A stretch of 8,500 nt of DNA from an uncultured Bacteroidales bacterium (lineage in GTDB: Bacteria > Bacteroidota > Bacteroidia > Bacteroidales > P3), in NCBI GenBank assembly GCA_937884485.1, contig CALGCG010000030.1, forward strand, positions 1-8,500, in the 5' to 3' direction. Of the stretch, positions 1 through 5,427 are shown in pieces. The notes beneath the pieces were generated by a model, which was given only the letters and a program-made list of their open reading frames with translations, was not told where the DNA came from and did no database searches. A program made the translations under genes and the position numbers. Within the stretch, counting starts at the first letter, position 1; every line of letters begins with the position of its first letter.

Positions 1-66
1 GAACTATATGTGAACGATATAAGAACTATATAAGAAGGGCCGAAGAAGGGGCGAAGAGGGGGCGAG
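1..66. repeat. 11-nt tandem repeat array, two unit types
   Basis: Six consecutive 11-nt units fill this stretch from the window edge. The first three are of the AT-rich type GAACTATATAA (units 1 and 2 have small differences); the last three are of the G-rich type GAAGGGGCGAA. Every unit starts with GA and the period never slips. It lies downstream of the rlmB stop codon (minus strand) and may continue beyond the window. No open frame or terminator is evident in positions 1-100. Function is unknown; an 11-bp period is close to one helical turn, so stacked protein binding is possible but unproven. Confidence 0.8.
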
Positions 67-100
67 GTGAACCCCTGTCAAACATCCGTTTTTCCCCGGT

Positions 101-880
101 CTATTCGCCGCGCTGTTCGAGGGCTTCGTACATGAAGACGCCGGCGGCGACGCTGACGTTCAGCGAGGCCACCTCGCCCACGATGGGCAGTTTGGCGCGC
201 ACGTCGCTCAGCTTCAGCAGGTCGGGGCTGATGCCGGTCTCCTCGTTGCCGAGGATGAGGAGCGTGGGCTGGCGGAAGTCCACCCGGCGGTAGTGCTCGG
301 CGCCTTTCTCGGTGGCGGCAACCACCTGGTAGCCATACTGCTTGGCCAGGTTGACAACGGTCTTGAAGTTCTGCTCGCGGCAGACGGGGAGGCGCAGCAG
401 GGCGCCGCTGGAGGTCTTGATGGCGTCCTCGTTCATGGCCGCCGTGCCGCGGTCGGGCACGACGAGGGCGCTGACACCCGTGCACTCCGCCGTGCGGGCT
501 ATGGCGCCCATGTTGCGCACGTCGGTGATGTGGTCCAGCAGGACGACCATGGCGTTGTCGGGCAGGGTCTCGACCAGCTCCATGAAGGAATGGTACTTCA
601 CGCTGCCGATGGTGGCCACGACGCCCTGGTGGTTGCCGGTGGTCATCTTGTTGAGTTTCTCCACGGGGACGTACTGGAAGGGGATGTCGTGCTCTTTCAT
701 CTTGGCTCTCAGCTCGCCCAGGAGCGAGGAGTTGAGGCCGTTCTGGATGAGGATGCGCTCTATCTGCTGGCCGCTGCCGATGGCCTCGATGACGGGCCGG
801 AGGCCGTAGACTATCTGGTGCGCCGGTGTCCTGCCGGCACCGCCGCTCTGTTGCCGTGGTCTATTCTGTGCTTTTTCCAT
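101..880 (-). CDS. rlmB: 23S rRNA (guanosine-2'-O)-methyltransferase RlmB (SpoU/TrmH family)
   Basis: A 259-residue SPOUT-class methyltransferase. The family uses S-adenosylmethionine to methylate the 2'-OH of a guanosine in the 23S rRNA peptidyl-transferase region (G2251 in E. coli). Residues about 22-95 form the N-terminal substrate-binding domain (IVYGLRPVIEAI, NHQGVVA). The trefoil-knot catalytic domain follows, with motif 1 at 114-134 (LLDHITDVRNMGAIARTAE, with N123 and R129), motif 2 at 209-218 (ILGNEETGIS) and motif 3 at 231-252 (LPIVGEVASLNVSVAAG). Family members usually begin close to the IVYG segment; here about 22 extra basic and glycine-rich residues precede it, part of them encoded by a palindromic repeat (813-841). 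The ATG lies inside the upstream ABC ATPase gene (20-nt overlap), suggesting translational coupling in a hutI-ATPase-rlmB unit. Another 2'-O-methyltransferase of the TrmH family is possible, but RlmB fits best. Confidence 0.93.
   Translation of the reverse strand: MEKAQNRPRQQSGGAGRTPAHQIVYGLRPVIEAIGSGQQIERILIQNGLNSSLLGELRAKMKEHDIPFQYVPVEKLNKMTTGNHQGVVATIGSVKYHSFMELVETLPDNAMVVLLDHITDVRNMGAIARTAECTGVSALVVPDRGTAAMNEDAIKTSSGALLRLPVCREQNFKTVVNLAKQYGYQVVAATEKGAEHYRRVDFRQPTLLILGNEETGISPDLLKLSDVRAKLPIVGEVASLNVSVAAGVFMYEALEQRGE
813..841 (-). repeat. GC-rich palindromic repeat, copy in rlmB
   Basis: A 29-nt segment matching positions 2607-2635 in hutI at 24 of 29 bases, in the same orientation. The core is an imperfect palindrome (GTGCCGGC, a short loop, then ACCGGCGC on the minus strand). 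It encodes G-A-G-R-T-P-A-H-Q-I, residues 14-23 of RlmB, at the junction of the unusual N-terminal extension and the conserved domain. See the finding on the pair. Confidence 0.75.
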
Positions 881-1514
881 CGATGATTGTTATTTTTCGG
901 TCGGCCATGGAGGCCAGTTCTTCGTTGTGGGTGACGATGATGAAGGTCTGGTTGAGCTGCTCGCGCAGGCGGAAGAAGAGCTCGTGCAGCTCGCGGGCGT
1001 GCTGCGAGTCGAGGTTGCCGCTGGGCTCGTCGGCCAGCACGGCCATGGGGCTGTTCATCAGGGCGCGGGCCACCGCCACACGCTGCTGCTCGCCGCCGCT
1101 CATGGCCTGCGGCTTGTGCGCCGCGCGGCCGTCCACCTTCATGAGCGAGAGCAGTTCCATGGCCCTCGCCTGCGCCTCTTTCATGGGGGTGCCCTTGATG
1201 AGGGCGGGGATGCAGACGTTCTCCAGCGCCGTGAACTCCGGCAGCAGGTGGTGCGCCTGGAAGACGAAGCCTATGTGCTCGTTGCGGAAGAGTGCCAACT
1301 CCTTCTCCTTCAGGTTGGACACCTCGGTGTCGCCGTAGCGCAGCGTGCCGCTGTCGGGGCGGTCGAGGGTGCCGAGTATCTGCAGCAGCGTCGTCTTGCC
1401 GGCGCCGCTGGGACCCACGATGCTGACCACCTCGCCCTGGTTGATTTCCAGCGAGATGTCCTTCAGCACCTGCAGGTCGCCGTAGCTCTTGTTGATATGG
1501 GTTGCTGTTATCAT
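861..1514 (-). CDS. lolD: ABC transporter ATP-binding protein, LolD/MacB type
   Basis: A complete 217-residue ATPase subunit. Walker A is GPSGAGKT (34-41), the Q-loop is Q86, the signature is MSGGEQQR (138-145), Walker B is MAVLADEP (157-164, D162 and E163), the D-loop is SGNLD (165-169) and the switch histidine is H196. The length, the SGNLD loop and the Q-A-H-H-L-L-P-E-F-T-A-L-E-N-V stretch are typical of the LolD/FtsE/MacB group, which couples ATP hydrolysis to an FtsX-like permease, for example to release outer-membrane lipoproteins from the inner membrane. No permease is encoded in the window, so the partner must be elsewhere; the LolD name is by similarity and a MacB-type role cannot be excluded. 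It starts 44 nt after hutI and its 3' end overlaps rlmB by 20 nt. Confidence 0.85.
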   Translation of the reverse strand: MITATHINKSYGDLQVLKDISLEINQGEVVSIVGPSGAGKTTLLQILGTLDRPDSGTLRYGDTEVSNLKEKELALFRNEHIGFVFQAHHLLPEFTALENVCIPALIKGTPMKEAQARAMELLSLMKVDGRAAHKPQAMSGGEQQRVAVARALMNSPMAVLADEPSGNLDSQHARELHELFFRLREQLNQTFIIVTHNEELASMADRKITIIDGKSTE

Positions 1515-1558
1515 TGCGGTTGATTATGCTTTGTCGTGTGGGCGTCCGCTCGCGCCAC

Positions 1559-2815
1559 CTACATCTCCACGCCGTTCAGGAACACGCGCTCCACCTTGTT
1601 CTCGCCGAAGCTGTAGGGCATGTACTCGTAGCTGGCGATGGGCTTGGTGATGAAGAAGTTGGCCTTCTTGCCCACAGCTATGGTGCCCAGCTCGCGGCTG
1701 ACGCCCATGGCATAGGCGGTGTTGAGGGTGGTGGCGTTGAAGGCCTCCTCGGGGGTGAGACGGTAGCGGATGCAGGCCATCGAGAGGACGAGCTGCATGT
1801 TGCCCGAGGGGGCGGTGCCGGGGTTGTAGTCCGACGCCATGGCCACCGGCAGGCCCGCGTCGATCATCCGGCGCGCCGGCGACAGCGGCAGGTTGAGGAA
1901 GAAGGCGCAGCCCGGCAGCACGGTGGGCATCGTCTCGCTGCCTTTAAGACAATCTATCTCGGCATCGTCCATCTGCTCCAGGTGGTCGACGGAGATGGCA
2001 TTGTATTTCACACCCACCTGCACGCCGCCCGAGATGGCCATCTCGTTGGCATGTATCTTGGGCCGCAGGCCGCGCTTGATGCCGGCCTCGAGGATGCGGG
2101 CGGTGTCGTCGACGGTGAAGAAGCCCTGGTCGCAGAAGACGTCGATGAAGTCGGCCAGGCCTTCGTCCGCCACGCGCGGCAGCATCTCGTTGATGACCAG
2201 GTCGACGTAGTCCTCCTGGTGGCCACGGTACTCCATGGGGATGCCATGGGCGCCGAGGAAGTTGGCCTTGATGGTCATGGGTGTATTCTCTTTCAGCCTC
2301 CGTATGACGCGGAGCAGCTTGAGCTCGCTCTCCGTCGAGAGGCCGTAGCCGCTCTTGATTTCCATGGCGCCAGTGCCGAGGCGCATCACCCCCTCCAGCC
2401 GCTGGAGGGCCATGTCGTAGAGCTCGTCCTCCGAGGCCGCCGCAGTGGCTTTGGCAGAGTTGAGGATGCCGCCGCCACGCTTGGCAATCTCCTCATACGA
2501 GAGGCCGCGGATCTTGTCCACGAACTCGTGCTCGCGCGAGTTGGCGTAGACCAGGTGGGTGTGCGAGTCGCAGAAGGTGGGGAAGACCATGCGGCCCGTG
2601 GCGTCGATTTGGAGCGCCGGCGTCTCGCCGGCACCACAGCCGTCCGCTCCCAGTTCGCTCATCGGCCCGAAGGCCTTTATCCTGCCGTCCTCCACGAGGA
2701 GGTAGGCGTCCTTGACGGTCTCCATCTGCGCCATCTCCTTGCCTTGGGCGCGAAGCTTCTGCCGGCCGGTCTCCACCTGCACCAGTTCCTTGATATTCTT
2801 GATAAGTGTCTGCAT
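1559..2815 (-). CDS. hutI: Imidazolonepropionase HutI
   Basis: A 418-residue metal-dependent amidohydrolase, the usual family length. The enzyme hydrolyses 4-imidazolone-5-propanoate to N-formimidoyl-L-glutamate, the third step of cytoplasmic histidine degradation. Metal and active-site motifs are all present: DSHTH (83-87, H85 and H87), the substrate loop EIKSGYGLSTESELK (152-166), KIHANE (253-258, H255), DHL (277-279) and SDYNPG (328-333, D329). Residues 57-69 in the N-terminal beta domain, just before IDATGRMVFP, contain G-A-G-E-T-P-A-L-Q-I from a palindromic repeat. The neighbours are not other hut genes (hutH, hutU and ftcD are absent from the window), so it is outside a classic hut cluster here. 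A Bacteroides-type -7 box lies 42-49 nt upstream of the ATG, giving a short leader. Confidence 0.97.
   Translation of the reverse strand: MQTLIKNIKELVQVETGRQKLRAQGKEMAQMETVKDAYLLVEDGRIKAFGPMSELGADGCGAGETPALQIDATGRMVFPTFCDSHTHLVYANSREHEFVDKIRGLSYEEIAKRGGGILNSAKATAAASEDELYDMALQRLEGVMRLGTGAMEIKSGYGLSTESELKLLRVIRRLKENTPMTIKANFLGAHGIPMEYRGHQEDYVDLVINEMLPRVADEGLADFIDVFCDQGFFTVDDTARILEAGIKRGLRPKIHANEMAISGGVQVGVKYNAISVDHLEQMDDAEIDCLKGSETMPTVLPGCAFFLNLPLSPARRMIDAGLPVAMASDYNPGTAPSGNMQLVLSMACIRYRLTPEEAFNATTLNTAYAMGVSRELGTIAVGKKANFFITKPIASYEYMPYSFGENKVERVFLNGVEM
2607..2635 (-). repeat. GC-rich palindromic repeat, copy in hutI
   Basis: The second copy of the 29-nt element found at 813-841 (24 of 29 bases identical, same orientation, same reading frame). 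Its core GCCGGCG-TCT-CGCCGGC is a perfect 7-bp stem with a 3-nt loop, a better palindrome than the rlmB copy. It encodes G-A-G-E-T-P-A-L-Q-I in a loop region of the HutI N-terminal domain where an insertion would be tolerated. Confidence 0.78.
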
Positions 2816-2856
2816 ATAATCAAATGTTATTTATTTTTCACACATCAATTTTGCTG

Positions 2857-2864
2857 CAAAGGTA
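2857..2864 (-). promoter_or_regulatory. Putative hutI promoter, -7 box
   Basis: On the minus strand this reads TACCTTTG, an exact match to the Bacteroidetes -7 consensus TAnnTTTG. The expected transcription start would be near 2850, about 35 nt before the hutI ATG at 2815. No good TTTG is found 19-21 nt upstream; the -33 region is only AT-rich. The AT-rich 80-nt gap between the lipoprotein gene and hutI supports a promoter here. Confidence 0.65.
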
Positions 2865-2896
2865 CAACAAATATTTCACATGGCATAATATAATAT

Positions 2897-2941
2897 TTAT
2901 TTTACCATGCTCGCCATCTGCTGCAGCTCCTCCAGGGTGAA
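2897..2941 (-). other. In-frame coding-like continuation after the lipoprotein stop codon
   Basis: Directly after the TAA at 2942-2944 the same frame stays open for 14 codons and reads F-T-L-E-E-L-Q-Q-M-A-S-M-V-K before a second TAA (2897-2899). The codons (CTG, GAG, CAG, GCG, AGC) match the coding style of the neighbours, and the peptide looks like a normal amphipathic C-terminal helix. A single change (TAC or TAT to TAA) would have cut it off. Confidence 0.45.
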
Positions 2942-3358
2942 TTATCTGACCTTGACTCCGTCGTGGCTCCAGCGCTTGCCGGCAAGGGTATCGGGCATGC
3001 CCTCTGTGCGCAGCAGGTGCACCTGGTAGTAGAGGTACTCCTCGAGGTTCTCGTCGTACTCGCAGGGGAACTGCGCGCATACGGCCTCGTCGTCGATCTG
3101 CGACAGTATGTTGTTGTAGCGCTTCATGGCTTCGCGGTCGGCTGCAGCGGTCGTCCCGTCGACGGTGAACATCCTCACGTCGTCGGTGAAGAAATCGGCG
3201 ATATAGGTCATATCGGCACGGCCCCACGACATGTCGTCGGTGGAGATGGTGTAGTAATGGGTGGCCGAGGTCCCCTCGTCGTCACTCTGGCAGCCGACAA
3301 AAAACATCATGCAGACAGCCATTATAATAAAAATACCTTTCTTCATATTCATTTTCAT
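2942..3358 (-). CDS. Small lipoprotein of unknown function, probably surface-exposed
   Basis: A 138-residue lipoprotein I do not recognise. The start taken is the ATG at 3358 (MKMNMKKGIF); in-frame ATGs at 3352 and 3346 are also possible. A hydrophobic signal (IIMAVCMMFF) leads to the lipobox F-V-G-C, with C23 as the lipidated residue. The following Q-S-D-D-E resembles the acidic export signal that sends Bacteroidetes lipoproteins to the outer face of the outer membrane (S-D-D/E type in Bacteroides). The mature part is acidic, about 115 residues, with aromatic-rich stretches (HYYTIST, YLYYQVH) and no motif I can name. The frame stays open far upstream, to 3793, but this overlaps the preceding gene and the upstream translation is not protein-like. 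The gene follows a 95-nt gap after the secreted protein, probably in the same transcript. The annotated stop may be a recent nonsense mutation, since 14 coding-like codons follow in frame. Confidence 0.75.
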   Translation of the reverse strand: MKMNMKKGIFIIMAVCMMFFVGCQSDDEGTSATHYYTISTDDMSWGRADMTYIADFFTDDVRMFTVDGTTAAADREAMKRYNNILSQIDDEAVCAQFPCEYDENLEEYLYYQVHLLRTEGMPDTLAGKRWSHDGVKVR

Positions 3359-3453
3359 TAAAGTTACTCTGTTACACACCCGAATCATTGGCAGCACACT
3401 CTCGTAGCAGGTCTGTTCATTATGTCCTTTGATTCCGGGTTGCAGCATATTGG

Positions 3454-3951
3454 TTATCGTTGAATAATGATGGCCGGCGGCTGGTTCTGCTGGCGCTCGC
3501 GGTCGCTGAATCGGGTGCCGTTGGCGATGATGAACTGGCGCACGGCCTCGGGGTCGAGCTGGCGGTCTTTGATGAGGCGGTGGCGGGCCACGAGCTTGGC
3601 GATGGAAGCCTCCTTGGGCAAAAAGGGCGAGTCTACCTCGGCCACCTCGTCGCTGCCGCGGAAGGAGAAGACGAGGTAGGCCGTCGGGGTGCCGTCGGGG
3701 AACTCGCGGCTGCGGCGCTCGCGGTCGGTGAAGCTCTCCTGCCGCACGGTGATGAGCAGGTCGTCGTTCGCGTCCACGATGGTGAAGACGCATTCCGTGC
3801 TGAGCAGTTTGCAGCCCTCCTTTTCGATGTAGGCGACAGTGTCGCCGTTTACAATCATCTCGCCGTCTTTGCCGACGGAGATCTTTTGGCGCTGCGCGAA
3901 GGCCGTCGTGCCAACGGCCAGCAGCAATGCTATGAGCAGTGTGTGTTTCAT
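3454..3951 (-). CDS. Secreted protein of unknown function
   Basis: A 165-residue protein with a clear type I signal peptide (M-K-H, hydrophobic LLIALLLAVGTT, cleavage predicted after A-F-A at 17-19, mature N-terminus Q20). It should therefore act in the periplasm or outside the cell. The mature part starts with a beta-rich segment (KISVGKDGEMIVNGDTVAYI) and ends with a charged helical segment (about 112-153, including LDPEAVRQFIIANGTRF) and a hydrophobic tail AIIIQR. It has two cysteines, C47 and C54, that could form a disulfide. I do not recognise a family. The ATG is 4 nt beyond the ruvB stop codon, so it is almost certainly co-transcribed with ruvB, though no functional link is evident. 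Confidence 0.85.
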   Translation of the reverse strand: MKHTLLIALLLAVGTTAFAQRQKISVGKDGEMIVNGDTVAYIEKEGCKLLSTECVFTIVDANDDLLITVRQESFTDRERRSREFPDGTPTAYLVFSFRGSDEVAEVDSPFLPKEASIAKLVARHRLIKDRQLDPEAVRQFIIANGTRFSDRERQQNQPPAIIIQR

Positions 3952-3955
3952 AATT

Positions 3956-4978
3956 TCAAAAGAGTTCCTGTTGGTTGCCGTTCTGTTTTATCTTGCCGAG
4001 GTGCTGGTAGGCGAGCATGGTGGCTTCGCGGCCGCGGGGGGTGCGCATGAGGTAGCCCTCCTGGATGAGGTAGGGCTCGTAGACTTCCTCCACGGTGCCG
4101 GCGTCCTCGCCCACGGCGGTGGCCACGGTGTTGAGCCCCACGGGGCCGCCCTTGAACTTGTCGATGATGGCGGTGAGGATGCGGATGTCCATGTCGTCCA
4201 GTCCGTTGCGGTCCACATTGAGGGCCTGGAGGGCATAGCGTGCAATGTCGAGGGTGATGGTGCCGTCGCCCTTGACCTGCGCAAAGTCGCGCACGCGGCG
4301 CAGCAGGCGGTTGGCGATACGGGGGGTGCCGCGCGAGCGGCGGGCAATCTCGATGGCGCTCTCGGAGGTAATCTTCACCTGCAGGAGCGAGGCCGAGCGG
4401 TTGACAATCTTGGTAAGCGTCTCGGCGTCATAGTATTCCAGGCGACAGTTGATGCCAAAGCGGGCGCGCAGCGGGGCGGTGAGCATGCCGCTGCGGGTGG
4501 TGGCGCCGATGAGGGTGAAGGGCTTGAGGTTGAGCTGCACGCTGCGGGCCGCAGGACCGGACTCGATCATTATGTCGATGCGGAAGTCCTCCATGGCGCT
4601 GTAGAGATACTCCTCCACCACGGGCGAGAGGCGGTGTATCTCGTCGATGAAGAGCACGTCGTTGGGCTGCAGGGAGGTGAGCAGGCCCGCCAGGTCGCCG
4701 GGCTTGTCGAGCACGGGGCCGGAGGTGGTCTTGATGCTCACGCCCAACTCGTTGGCAATGATGTTGCTGAGGGTGGTCTTGCCCAGGCCCGGAGGGCCGT
4801 AGAGCAGCACATGGTCCAGCGGCTCGCCGCGGTCCTTGGCGGCACGGACAAAGACCCTGAGGTTCTCCACCACCTGGTGCTGCCCGGCAAAGCTGTCGAA
4901 CCCCGAGGGGCGCAACGCGCGTTCGATATCTTTTTCCTGCGCAGAGAGACTGCGCCCGTCCAAATTGTCGTTACTCAC
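3956..4978 (-). CDS. ruvB: Holliday junction branch-migration ATPase RuvB
   Basis: A 340-residue AAA+ motor that, with RuvA, drives branch migration of Holliday junctions in recombinational repair. The domain order is complete: Walker A GPPGLGKTT (61-69), Walker B LFIDE (109-113), the presensor hairpin region near 128-150, sensor 1 GATTRSG (158-164), the arginine-finger region PLRARFG (169-175), sensor 2 region RGTPRIANRLLRR (216-228), and a C-terminal winged helix with GPVGLNTVA (278-286) and PYLIQEGYLMRTPRGR (302-317). The start chosen is GTG at 4978, giving the normal family length and the usual N-terminal spacing to E-R-A-L-R-P. The frame stays open to an ATG at 5170, but that extension would cross the promoter at 5026-5057 and is not RuvB-like. 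There is no Shine-Dalgarno sequence. ruvA and ruvC are not in the window. Confidence 0.96.
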   Translation of the reverse strand: MSNDNLDGRSLSAQEKDIERALRPSGFDSFAGQHQVVENLRVFVRAAKDRGEPLDHVLLYGPPGLGKTTLSNIIANELGVSIKTTSGPVLDKPGDLAGLLTSLQPNDVLFIDEIHRLSPVVEEYLYSAMEDFRIDIMIESGPAARSVQLNLKPFTLIGATTRSGMLTAPLRARFGINCRLEYYDAETLTKIVNRSASLLQVKITSESAIEIARRSRGTPRIANRLLRRVRDFAQVKGDGTITLDIARYALQALNVDRNGLDDMDIRILTAIIDKFKGGPVGLNTVATAVGEDAGTVEEVYEPYLIQEGYLMRTPRGREATMLAYQHLGKIKQNGNQQELF

Positions 4979-5025
4979 TGTTACAATATTGTTTTTTAGG
5001 TCTGCGCGACCGTCGGTTGGGAATG

Positions 5026-5057
5026 CAAAAGTAGTATTTTTTTTCCTAACGGCCAAA
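5026..5057 (-). promoter_or_regulatory. ruvB promoter, Bacteroidetes type
   Basis: On the minus strand a TTTG (5054-5057) is followed after exactly 20 nt by TACTTTTG (5026-5033). This matches the Bacteroidetes primary-sigma consensus TTTG-N19-21-TAnnTTTG. Transcription would start near 5020, leaving about 40 nt of leader before the GTG start. This is the strongest promoter in the window and it settles the ruvB start choice. Confidence 0.85.
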
Positions 5058-5060
5058 AGT

Positions 5061-5167
5061 TTTTGCAAAACAGCACCCATCCAACTGATTATCAACACAG
5101 AACACATTTTTTGCAAAAAGTGCTGAAACGGTGCAAAAACACCCGCACATAACAGGGTGATAATCAG
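5061..5167. promoter_or_regulatory. Cluster of palindromic boxes upstream of the ruvB promoter
   Basis: Two kinds of palindrome alternate here. TTTTGCAAAA (5061-5070) lies 3 nt upstream of the -33 box and recurs as TTTTTGCAAAAA (5108-5119), with a half copy GTGCAAAAAC at 5131-5140. TGATTATCA (5086-5094) recurs as TGATAATCA (5158-5166); including the flanks these form a perfect 10-bp inverted pair, CTGATTATCA and TGATAATCAG. The hexamer CAGCAC or its complement follows both GCAAAA palindromes and the last box. The layout looks like an operator region for ruvB or for a short unknown transcript; no regulator can be named. Confidence 0.45.
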
Positions 5168-5179
5168 CACATAAAATAA

Positions 5180-5250
5180 ACCAACTCTTTACCATCTCCC
5201 TACCATCTCCTACCCATCTCCCACCCATCTCCTGCCTCGGTGGGAGATGG
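5180..5250. repeat. Degenerate 11-nt tandem repeat with an inverted copy
   Basis: Five head-to-tail units with the plus-strand form ACC(C)ATCTCC(C)T lie at 5180-5190, 5191-5201, 5202-5211, 5212-5222 and 5223-5233 (lengths 11, 11, 10, 11, 11; the first is the most diverged). An opposite-strand copy, TGGGAGATGG, at 5241-5250 can pair with 5214-5223 (10 bp) or with 5225-5232 (8 bp, 10-nt loop), so alternative hairpins are possible. The rest of the gene-free stretch to 5427 (5251-5351) shows no gene or motif I can support. Confidence 0.75.
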
Positions 5251-5351
5251 CAGGGCGAGGGGCGGAAGAACGAAGGGCGGAAAGGCCATGGCAGTGCCTG
5301 CCGGATGCGGTGGCAAACGGCGTCCCTCGCGGCAAAGAAACAAGAAAAAAC

Positions 5352-5393
5352 AAAAAAAAAGCGCCCCCGACATACTAAAATTGCCGAGGGCGC
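5352..5393 (-). terminator. Intrinsic terminator-like hairpin facing ruvB
   Basis: The arms GCGCCC (5361-5366) and GGGCGC (5388-5393) form a 6-bp GC stem, extended by two further pairs after one mismatch. On the minus strand the stem is followed at once by nine T (A run at 5352-5360) and more T-rich sequence. This is a good Rho-independent terminator for minus-strand transcription. No minus-strand gene ends nearby; on the plus strand it would be a leader hairpin about 35 nt before the universal stress protein start, without a U-tract. Confidence 0.6.
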
Positions 5394-5427
5394 GTTATGA
5401 TATAATAAATAAAGAAAAAATAAAAGG

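Noticed and set aside
1502..2893. A 463-codon open frame on the plus strand opposite hutI
   Set aside because: It is antisense to a fully conserved gene and has the low-complexity H/V/G/L composition expected from the complement of GC-rich coding DNA.
3359..3793. N-terminal extension of the lipoprotein to 283 residues
   Set aside because: The frame is open but overlaps the secreted-protein gene, and the added part is an H/R/P-rich shadow; the lipoprotein signal at 3358 defines the start.
3839..4999. A 386-codon open frame on the plus strand opposite ruvB
   Set aside because: Shadow of ruvB; no domain or start signal, and it overlaps a certain gene along its whole length.
5089..5097. DnaA-box-like TTATCAACA upstream of ruvB
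   Set aside because: A single box with one mismatch; no cluster and no origin-linked genes, so no support for an origin.
4979..5170. N-terminal extension of RuvB to an ATG at 5170 (404 residues)
   Set aside because: It would translate through a near-consensus promoter and adds sequence unlike any RuvB; the GTG at 4978 gives the normal length.
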